A DNA stretch of 32,011 nucleotides from Spirochaetales bacterium (GTDB lineage Bacteria > Spirochaetota > Spirochaetia > DSM-2461): contig JAQQAM010000144.1 of the NCBI GenBank assembly GCA_028532905.1, forward strand, positions 1 through 32,011, in the 5' to 3' direction. The notes beneath the pieces are model-generated. The model made no database searches. It was not told where the DNA came from and saw only the letters and a list, made by a program, of their open reading frames with translations. The translations under genes were made by a program, and so were the position numbers. Shown here one piece after another: positions 14,447 through 20,571 of the stretch; position 1 is the first letter of the stretch, and each line of letters starts with the position of its first letter.

Positions 14447-15205
14447 TTGTACAGAATAACAGCTTTAATCGGAAGTCCCAGAAAAGAGCACAGCTACAGA
14501 ACCTCAATGAACTTTCTGGAGAAGCTGGCGTCCTTGAGTGAAATTGAGTACGAGCTGGTCCAGTTCTCTGACTACAATCTGAAAACCTGCAACGGGTGTA
14601 AGCTCTGTATGGATAAGGGGGAAGAACTGTGTCCCCTGAAGGACGACAGAGACATCATAATTGAAAAGATGAAAAGTTCTGACGGAATTGTTTTTGTGAG
14701 CCCCAACTATTCTTTCCATGTGTCTGCCCATATGAAGATTTTCCTGGACCGCCTGGGATTCCTCTTTCACAGACCCCGGTTATTCGGCAAGGCGTCCACT
14801 TCCATAGTTGTGCAGGGTATCTACGGCGGGTCAAAAATCCTGAAGTACTTTCGTTTTATCGGCAATGCCCTTGGTATGAGAACCTGCAAAGGGATCACGA
14901 TTCTAACCCTGGAACCGATGACTGAGAAGGCAGTTCAGAAGATGGACAGTGCCTGTGACAAGCTGAGCCGGAGGTTTCTGAAAACTCTAAAGAAACCGGA
15001 TTTCCCGAATCCGACTCTTTTTGATCTGATGATGTTCCGGGTTTCAAGATCCAGCATGAAAAACAAACTGACCGATGAGTTCAGGGATTACAGTTATTAC
15101 AAAGACATGGGATGGTTTGAATCGGATTTTTACTACCCGGTAAAACTCACTCCCCTAAAAAGAGTTATGGGGAAACTATTCGATTCACTGGGGAGAACGC
15201 TATAA
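14447..15205 (+). CDS. flavodoxin-fold NAD(P)H-dependent FMN reductase-like protein with Cys motif
   Basis: The roughly 252-residue protein begins with the flavodoxin-like strand and phosphate loop ITALIGSPRKEHSYR. It then carries CNGCKLCMDKGEELC, as in iron-sulfur flavoproteins and related multimeric flavodoxin reductases, and the flavin-loop stretch SPNYSFHVSAHMKIFLDRLG. It probably binds FMN and transfers electrons to an unknown acceptor; whether the cysteines hold an Fe-S cluster is not visible. The C-terminal third is basic and unassigned. I choose a TTG start at 14447 because GGAGGTG (14434-14440) lies 6 bases before it. The GTG at 14438 overlaps that ribosome site and so is less likely. 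A terminator follows at 15242. Confidence 0.82.
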   Translation: MYRITALIGSPRKEHSYRTSMNFLEKLASLSEIEYELVQFSDYNLKTCNGCKLCMDKGEELCPLKDDRDIIIEKMKSSDGIVFVSPNYSFHVSAHMKIFLDRLGFLFHRPRLFGKASTSIVVQGIYGGSKILKYFRFIGNALGMRTCKGITILTLEPMTEKAVQKMDSACDKLSRRFLKTLKKPDFPNPTLFDLMMFRVSRSSMKNKLTDEFRDYSYYKDMGWFESDFYYPVKLTPLKRVMGKLFDSLGRTL

Positions 15206-15241
15206 CAGCCAGAAACACAGATTATGGTGGATTCTATTTAT

Positions 15242-15269
15242 AGAAGAGGGCCGCAAAGCCCCTTCTTTT
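15242..15269 (+). terminator. terminator between convergent flavodoxin-like and cupin genes
   Basis: The stem AGAAG-(A)-GGGC pairs with GCCC-CTTCT with one bulged A and is followed by TTT. On the minus strand the flank is weaker but may also serve the cupin gene. Confidence 0.65.
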
Positions 15270-15281
15270 GAGATGGAAAGT

Positions 15282-15629
15282 TTATTTATCACCCTCTTCC
15301 GGAACAATACAGATAAAGGAAAAGTCTTCATCACCGGCATTCTTGAACTGATGCTCTTCACCGCCTTTCACATAAGCTGTATCACCGGGAGAGACCTGTC
15401 TCTCCGCACCGTCGATAAACAGTGTACCTGATCCGCTGATAATATAATTGATATGAGGCCAGTCATGGGTATGGAAGGGTGTATATCCCTCTTTGGCAAG
15501 GGTAAAGATTCTCATGGACCACCCCTCCCAGCCCTGTTCTCCTGTAATTCCGGTCTGTTTCATAACATTTTTGGCCGCAGCCATATTGATTGCCACTCCG
15601 GGCATATCTTCTTTCTTTAAAATTGACAT
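15282..15629 (-). CDS. single-domain cupin protein
   Basis: The 115-residue protein is a small beta-barrel cupin: motif 1 HTHDWPHINYIISGSGTLFIDG holds the usual metal-ligand histidines, and motif 2 VSPGDTAYVKGGEEHQFKN has the final histidine. Such proteins bind a metal and act as small isomerases, dioxygenases or sensors; nothing here decides which. I place the start at 15629 because AAGGAGT precedes that ATG by six bases; the version from 15665 has no such site. It is divergent from the MDR oxidoreductase gene, and the region between could hold shared control. Confidence 0.85.
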   Translation of the reverse strand: MSILKKEDMPGVAINMAAAKNVMKQTGITGEQGWEGWSMRIFTLAKEGYTPFHTHDWPHINYIISGSGTLFIDGAERQVSPGDTAYVKGGEEHQFKNAGDEDFSFICIVPEEGDK

Positions 15630-15730
15630 ACAAAAACTCCTTGAAAGGGATGGTAACACAGTCATTTTATTTCATGCAATGATGAACTGCTTTTCTAAAA
15701 CAAATCAGCCCGATCTGAAAAGGAATGGAC

Positions 15731-15736
15731 TATAAT
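15731..15736 (+). promoter_or_regulatory. -10 box before the MDR oxidoreductase gene
   Basis: A perfect TATAAT, with no good -35, lies 24 bases before the ATG at 15761. It falls inside the longer ORF that starts at 15725, which argues for the later start. Confidence 0.5.
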
Positions 15737-15760
15737 CGAATAAAAAAGGGAGTCACACAA

Positions 15761-16705
15761 ATGAAAACAGTGTATTACGAAAAATATGGTTCACCGGATG
15801 TTCTGCAGCTCAGAGAAATACCGGAACCCGAACCCGGTGAGAAGGAAATGCTTGTGAAAGTTGCCGCAACCACCGTCACTGCCGGTGCCCTTCTGGCCCG
15901 GAAAGGAGCTCATCCCGACTCCCGCTTCTTTACAGTGATGCTCAGGCTCTTTTTCGGACTATTCCGTCCGAGAAAGAACATCACCGGATATGAGTTTTCA
16001 GGAATTGTTGAAAAAATCGGTTCCCGTGTATCGGCCTTCCGGCCGGGAGATGCCGTTTTCGGAACAAACACAGGACTGCCGTCCGGAGCCTATGCCGAAT
16101 ACATTTGTGTTCCCGAAAAATGGAAGCAGGGGGTTGTCGCCGGAAAACCTGAATATCTTTCATTCAGTGAAGCCGCGGCCTTGCCTGTGGGAGCCATGGC
16201 CGCGCTGCAGATTCTCCGAAAAGCAGGCATTCAGAAAGGACAGAAAGTCCTGATCTATGGAGCATCAGGCAGTGTGGGCACATATGCGCTCCAAATAGCC
16301 GGAAGTCTTGGCGCCAGGGTCTGGGGAGTCTGCAGTACAGAAAACATAGAACTGGTAAAATCTCTGGGAGCCCATGGGGTCATCGATTATAAAAAGGAGA
16401 ACTTTACAGAAACCTGCCGGGACTTTGATGTAGTCTTTGATGCGGTGGCCAAAATATCCCGGAGCAGCTGTAAAGCCGTCTTAAAGGAAAGGGGAACCTT
16501 TATCTCAATAAAATCCCCCACCAGTGAGACAGATGAAAAGCTGAACACTATTCTGGAACTTTGCCGCCGGGGAGAACTGAAGCCCTTTATTGACAGAGAA
16601 TATCCCCTCGAGCAGACGGCAGAAGCACACAGATACGCAGATACAGGGCATAAAAGGGGTAATGTTGTCATCACTGTGTCTTCCCTCCCGGCTGACAGGA
16701 CATAA
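15761..16705 (+). CDS. MDR-family NAD(P)H quinone oxidoreductase-like protein
   Basis: The 314-residue protein is a medium-chain dehydrogenase/reductase of the quinone oxidoreductase branch. It has an N-terminal GroES-like domain (KTVYYEKYGSPDVLQLREIPEPEPGEKEML) and a Rossmann domain with the coenzyme motif GASGSVGTYALQIA near 165-178. The structural and catalytic zinc cysteines of true alcohol dehydrogenases are absent, as in this branch. It probably reduces a quinone or enone with NADPH; the substrate is unknown. AAAGGGA sits before the ATG at 15761. The next gene starts four bases after its stop and a third follows closely, forming an operon to 17977. Confidence 0.87.
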   Translation: MKTVYYEKYGSPDVLQLREIPEPEPGEKEMLVKVAATTVTAGALLARKGAHPDSRFFTVMLRLFFGLFRPRKNITGYEFSGIVEKIGSRVSAFRPGDAVFGTNTGLPSGAYAEYICVPEKWKQGVVAGKPEYLSFSEAAALPVGAMAALQILRKAGIQKGQKVLIYGASGSVGTYALQIAGSLGARVWGVCSTENIELVKSLGAHGVIDYKKENFTETCRDFDVVFDAVAKISRSSCKAVLKERGTFISIKSPTSETDEKLNTILELCRRGELKPFIDREYPLEQTAEAHRYADTGHKRGNVVITVSSLPADRT

Positions 16706-16708
16706 GCT

Positions 16709-17161
16709 TTGGACTTAAGAATACACCACCTGTTTGACATGATCCGGGATTACGGCGCCGGAACGAAGCCGCATCCCCATCCCTATGGACACTCCTATCA
16801 TCTTATGGCTGCAAAATTGTATGAAAACGGTCTGGATGATATAAGGCTTGTTCTGTCCTGTGATGCTGTTTGCGCCGGTTGCAGCAAAATGAAAAACGGA
16901 CATTGTATGGATACAATAACCCACCGGAGAGACTTCACTCTCAAGGAAGAGTTCAACAATCATATAGATAAAAGGATAATGGACATAATGAATCTGCAGA
17001 TTGAAACACCCTGCCGTGTTTCTGATATTCTGATGAAAGCGGATCTCTACCTGAACAGGATACACTGGATCTATGAAGGGAATGATCCGGAACATACGGA
17101 AATGAGAAAAAAGCATGTAAGCACAGGACTTATAAAGATAAAAACCATACTTGAAAAGTGA
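16709..17161 (+). CDS. DUF1284-like Cys/His protein
   Basis: The 150-residue protein starts LRIHHLFDMIRDYGAG and has cysteines C51, C55, C58 and C66 (CDAVCAGC then C after seven residues). This is the layout of the DUF1284 family, whose members begin LRPHHLL and carry a similar Cys set thought to hold a metal or Fe-S cluster. The function is unknown. The start is TTG at 16709 with AGGA eight bases upstream. It lies between the MDR oxidoreductase and a carbamoyltransferase-like gene with almost no spacing, so it probably works with one of them. Confidence 0.72.
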   Translation: MDLRIHHLFDMIRDYGAGTKPHPHPYGHSYHLMAAKLYENGLDDIRLVLSCDAVCAGCSKMKNGHCMDTITHRRDFTLKEEFNNHIDKRIMDIMNLQIETPCRVSDILMKADLYLNRIHWIYEGNDPEHTEMRKKHVSTGLIKIKTILEK

Positions 17162-17173
17162 GGCTGAACTGTA

Positions 17174-17977
17174 ATGAATCTACTATCCATAACTGATCTT
17201 GATGAACAGCAGATAGAATCCCTCTTCGCCCTGGCGGGGTCACTGAAAAACAGTGGAGAGACTCCCCTTAAAGGCAGGACTTTTGTTTTATTCTTCCCCG
17301 AGACCAGTATCCGGACCAGAGTAACATTTGAAATGGCCGTAAAACAGCTGGGTGGCGAAGCCGTACTCTTTCCTCCCTCATCCCTGGATAAAAGGGAAGA
17401 AATTAAGGATGTTGCAGGCTATCTGGAGAACTGGTGTGACGGCATTATTGTACGGCATCCTGATTTCAATCTGATGCAGAAACTGGGCAGCTGTTGTTCC
17501 CTGCCTGTGATTAATGGAATGAGCCGGGACAATCATCCCTGTGAAATTCTGTCTGACCTGTATACTCTGAGGGAACGAAAAGAAAATTACAGGGACTTGA
17601 ACTATCTGTTTGTAGGTGCAGAGGGGAATATTTACAACTCCTGGAAGAATGCCGCTTCTGTTCTGAACCTGACACTGAAAGGCATCTGCCCCCCTGACAA
17701 CCTTGAAGCAGCCCTCCGGGAAGCAGATGTTGTTCTCACAGATCCTCTTCCGGAAAAACACAGGAATCAGGAGTACTACAAGAACTATCAGATCACTCTA
17801 AAACGGATGAAAAAGGCAAAGCCCGGGGCCCTGCTGAACCCCTGCCCTCCCTTTTACAGAGGAGAAGAAGTATCCGAAGATGTTATAGATTCTTCCTTTT
17901 TTGCAGGATACGGCTTCAAGAAGAATCTGCTGACCCTGCAGAAGGCTGTACTTCTATACTGTGTGAACACCCCCTGA
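17174..17977 (+). CDS. atypical aspartate/ornithine carbamoyltransferase-family protein
   Basis: The 267-residue protein has the two-domain transcarbamylase plan. The carbamoyl-phosphate motif is at 44-49 (TSIRTR, the family's S-T-R-T-R with I for T), with HPCE at 121-124 where ornithine enzymes have HPCQ. In the amino-acid domain the HCLP signature of ornithine carbamoyltransferase is replaced by NPCPPFYRGEEV at 222-233. It is about 40-60 residues shorter than normal OTC. Carbamoyl-phosphate binding seems kept, but the second substrate is probably not ornithine. It closes the three-gene operon with the MDR and DUF1284-like genes, with no arginine genes nearby. Housekeeping argF is unlikely. 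Confidence 0.8.
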   Translation: MNLLSITDLDEQQIESLFALAGSLKNSGETPLKGRTFVLFFPETSIRTRVTFEMAVKQLGGEAVLFPPSSLDKREEIKDVAGYLENWCDGIIVRHPDFNLMQKLGSCCSLPVINGMSRDNHPCEILSDLYTLRERKENYRDLNYLFVGAEGNIYNSWKNAASVLNLTLKGICPPDNLEAALREADVVLTDPLPEKHRNQEYYKNYQITLKRMKKAKPGALLNPCPPFYRGEEVSEDVIDSSFFAGYGFKKNLLTLQKAVLLYCVNTP

Positions 17978-17985
17978 ACTCCGCT

Positions 17986-18561
17986 TTAGATTGTCCGGCA
18001 GTATTTCAGGTACCAGTACCAGCACTGCACCATAATGGCGCTGTGGTATTCACCTGTCCCCATTTTTTCCATTATGGCGGAAGAACTCACTTCAAGACGT
18101 TCCAGAAACTCATTGTCATCAAGATCCAGATCATGGGTTTTCCGTAGGCCCCGGGCCAGATAGGTGGTTGAGGTATTATCCATAAATGCTGGATTGGGAT
18201 TGATATTGCCTATCTCGATCAATTGGTCGGCGGTATATCCTGTCTCCTCCCGGAGTTCCCGGACGGCGGCATCCAGAGAGGTCTCACCGGGATCAACCAC
18301 ACCAGCGGGAAACTCGCAGGATAAAGAACCGCTGCCGTGCCGGAACTGGCGCACCATAAGGAATGAGGGTTCCTCTTTCCCGGCAGAAGGATCTGCAGGA
18401 AGCTCGGGGATGACGGTAACCCAGTCGGGAGCCCGGCAGACAACCATGGGATGCTCCCTGCCGTCAGGAGACTGCCTGTGCACGGCATCAATATTAAAAA
18501 CAGGCCCCTTCCAGACCTGTTCCACCTTTCCTGTATCTTTCCACATCAGTTTTCTGTTCAT
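17986..18561 (-). CDS. Nudix hydrolase, ADP-ribose pyrophosphatase-like
   Basis: The 191-residue protein has a complete Nudix box from G87 to T110: GVVDPGETSLDAAV followed by RELREETGYT, keeping the catalytic glutamates of the REUxEE helix. The preceding QFRHGSGSLSCEFPAG matches ADP-ribose or nucleotide-sugar pyrophosphatases of the NUDT5 type, which cleave a diphosphate using magnesium. Its start overlaps the end of the KamA/EpmB-like gene by four bases, so the two are co-transcribed and coupled. Why a Nudix enzyme is paired with an aminomutase is not obvious from sequence. Confidence 0.88.
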   Translation of the reverse strand: MNRKLMWKDTGKVEQVWKGPVFNIDAVHRQSPDGREHPMVVCRAPDWVTVIPELPADPSAGKEEPSFLMVRQFRHGSGSLSCEFPAGVVDPGETSLDAAVRELREETGYTADQLIEIGNINPNPAFMDNTSTTYLARGLRKTHDLDLDDNEFLERLEVSSSAIMEKMGTGEYHSAIMVQCWYWYLKYCRTI

Positions 18562-19586
18562 GAATCACTCTCCCTGGGGTACTCAAACTCCCTGTTGCTG
18601 TCTTCCCGGTTTCTGAAAATATACCCTGTTTCACTTTCCCTGATCAGAAGAGACCGGGACAGGGGGATTTTACCTCCTCCTCCGGGGAGGTCGACAGCAT
18701 AGGTCGGCATGGCAAGGCCCGAAACTATCTGCCTGAGTTCATCCATGATCTGCCAGCCCCTTTCCAGGGAAACCCTGAAGTGGGATGTCCCCCGGGCCAG
18801 ATCGCCCTGAAACAGATAGTAGGGTTTAACCCCCTCTGCCAGGAGTTCCTGAAACAGCTCACCCAGAACCTGGGGATCATCATTGATTCCTTTTAAAAGG
18901 ACGGTCTGATTCACAGCGGGAATCCCCGCCTCTCTGATTTTTTGCAGTGCCTCCCGGCTTTCCGCTGTTAGTTCATCAGGATGATTGAACTGAATCACCA
19001 TCCACAGGGGGCTGCTCTTCCTGAGAACATGAAGCAGCTCACCGGTTATCCCGGCAGGAAGCACAGCCGGGATTCTCGTTGCCATCCTGAGAATCAGCTT
19101 TGTATTTTCTGCTCGGTTCCGGAACCGGTCCAGAATGGCGGCAAGATGGGACAGGGGCAGAGTGAGGGGATCGCCCCCGGTTAACAGGACTTCCTTCACC
19201 TCCGGATGTTCGTTCAGGTAGCCGATGACTCTGTCACAGTCTTCCAGACTCAGATTGTTGTTTCCGGTTCCGGTAAAAGAACGCCTGAAACAGTGGCGGC
19301 AGTGTATGGAACAGTTATCGGTCAAAAGCAGAGCCACCCGGTTCCGGTAGCGGTGAACCATCCGGGGCAGTGGAGAAAACAGCTCTTCTGAAAGAGGGTC
19401 CCGGCTCTCATACTCCCTGTAATCCAGCTCGGAAACTGTGGGGATCAGCTGATGCCTGACCGCCTCAGATTGCCGGGCCAGATCCATGTAATAGGGGTTT
19501 GATTTAAAGGTGAGCGTCTCTTGAGATGCGGCAAACCAAGCCTTCTCATTCTCTGTCAGTCTGATTGAATCCGGGATGTCCCTCAT
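18558..19586 (-). CDS. radical SAM lysine 2,3-aminomutase family protein (KamA/EpmB)
   Basis: The 342-residue protein has the radical SAM cluster motif CSIHCRHC with C92, C96 and C99, the SAM-binding glycine stretch LLTGGDPL, and the PLP lysine K306 in PGGGGK. The family moves the amino group of lysine from C2 to C3 using SAM, PLP and a [4Fe-4S] cluster. The length equals EpmB, which makes beta-lysine for EF-P, rather than the roughly 416-residue catabolic KamA. The EF-P ligase gene epmA is not in this window. The ATG follows a TATGAT box by six bases with no ribosome site, so it may be leaderless. It is divergent from cysE. Confidence 0.9.
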   Translation of the reverse strand: MRDIPDSIRLTENEKAWFAASQETLTFKSNPYYMDLARQSEAVRHQLIPTVSELDYREYESRDPLSEELFSPLPRMVHRYRNRVALLLTDNCSIHCRHCFRRSFTGTGNNNLSLEDCDRVIGYLNEHPEVKEVLLTGGDPLTLPLSHLAAILDRFRNRAENTKLILRMATRIPAVLPAGITGELLHVLRKSSPLWMVIQFNHPDELTAESREALQKIREAGIPAVNQTVLLKGINDDPQVLGELFQELLAEGVKPYYLFQGDLARGTSHFRVSLERGWQIMDELRQIVSGLAMPTYAVDLPGGGGKIPLSRSLLIRESETGYIFRNREDSNREFEYPRESDS

Positions 19587-19592
19587 GGGCCT

Positions 19593-19621
19593 ATCATACC
19601 CAAAGCTTGACTTTTGATAAA
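19593..19621 (-). promoter_or_regulatory. promoter of the KamA/EpmB-like gene, leaderless arrangement
   Basis: On the minus strand TTTATC (19621-19616), 17 bases, then TATGAT (19598-19593), followed after six bases by the ATG at 19586. The site overlaps the divergent cysE promoter, so only one polymerase can load at a time. Confidence 0.55.
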
Positions 19622-19635
19622 CTGAATTCTATGTT
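19607..19635 (+). promoter_or_regulatory. promoter of the serine acetyltransferase gene
   Basis: TTGACT (19607-19612) and TATGTT (19630-19635) have 17-bp spacing. The start would be near 19642, leaving about 13 bases with GGGGGAA before the ATG at 19655. It rules out starts at 19565 and 19631, which lie upstream of or inside the promoter. Confidence 0.72.
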
Positions 19636-19654
19636 TTACCCGGGGGAATTAATA

Positions 19655-20560
19655 ATGATCAGAGAAATTGAGCGCATCAGCAGCGATATAATTAAAACGT
19701 TCCGAGCCAAAGAGGGAATCAATCACCTGAGCGGTCCCAATCTCCCCTCCCGGCAGAGTGTCATTGATATTATTGCCACTCTGGAATCCATTATCTTTCC
19801 CGGTTTCCAGGAAAATGAGTTTCTGGATGAAGAGTACATCTCCTTCAATATCGGTGAAAAACTCCTGAAAGCAGGTCAGAGCCTGATCTGTGAAATCGGC
19901 AAAAGCCTCAATTGCCGCAGCAACCCCTGCAAAGATGAAGATGAAAAAAGCAATGACTCTGAAGCCACAGAACTCACCTTTCAATTCCTCAACAGCCTTC
20001 CTGTAATCCGGGAGCTGGCGGTGAAAGATGTGAATGCAGCTCTCAAAGGCGACCCTGCTGCCAAAAGCAGGGAAGAAGTCATCCTCTCCTACCCCGGGCT
20101 GGAAGCGGTTACTGTCCACAGAATGGCCCATGAGCTGTACCGGATGGACGTTCCCCTGATCCCCAGAATGATGAATGAGTACATCCATAGAAAAACCGGA
20201 ATTGATATCCATCCGGGAGCCTCTATCGGAGAATCCTTTTTTATTGACCACGGCACAGGGGTCGTCATCGGAGAGACAACAATCATCGGAAAAAACTGTA
20301 AAATATACCAGGGAGTCACACTGGGAGCTCTCAGTGTTAAAAAGGAAGAGGCCAATGTGAAACGCCATCCGACACTGGAAGACAATGTGACAATATATTC
20401 AGGCGCCACGATCCTGGGAGGCAATACGGTCATTGGAAAAAATACCGTTATCGGAGGGAACCTGTGGGTCACATCCTCCATACCCGAAGACAGCATCGTC
20501 TACAACCGTCCGGCTGAATTTGTTCTGAAAAACAGGTATGCCGGCCAGAACGACTCCTGA
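19655..20560 (+). CDS. cysE: serine O-acetyltransferase
   Basis: The 301-residue protein has a helical N-terminal part (to about 180) and a C-terminal left-handed beta-helix with hexapeptide repeats: GIDIHPGASIGESFFIDHGTGVVIGE, the catalytic-site stretch GVTLGALS, and KRHPTLEDNVTIYSGATILGG. These are the marks of CysE/SAT, which transfers acetyl from acetyl-CoA to serine, the first step of cysteine synthesis. It is longer than E. coli CysE (273), with an extended N-terminus, as in the longer SAT forms. It stands alone; no cysK is next to it. The start at 19655 has GGGGGAA upstream and fits the mapped promoter. Confidence 0.92.
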   Translation: MIREIERISSDIIKTFRAKEGINHLSGPNLPSRQSVIDIIATLESIIFPGFQENEFLDEEYISFNIGEKLLKAGQSLICEIGKSLNCRSNPCKDEDEKSNDSEATELTFQFLNSLPVIRELAVKDVNAALKGDPAAKSREEVILSYPGLEAVTVHRMAHELYRMDVPLIPRMMNEYIHRKTGIDIHPGASIGESFFIDHGTGVVIGETTIIGKNCKIYQGVTLGALSVKKEEANVKRHPTLEDNVTIYSGATILGGNTVIGKNTVIGGNLWVTSSIPEDSIVYNRPAEFVLKNRYAGQNDS

Positions 20561-20571
20561 CCGGTCTCCTG

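Noticed and set aside
19565-19654. Longer N-terminus for serine acetyltransferase.
   Set aside because: A -35/-10 pair (19607-19635) lies inside it, and the ATG at 19655 has a good ribosome site.
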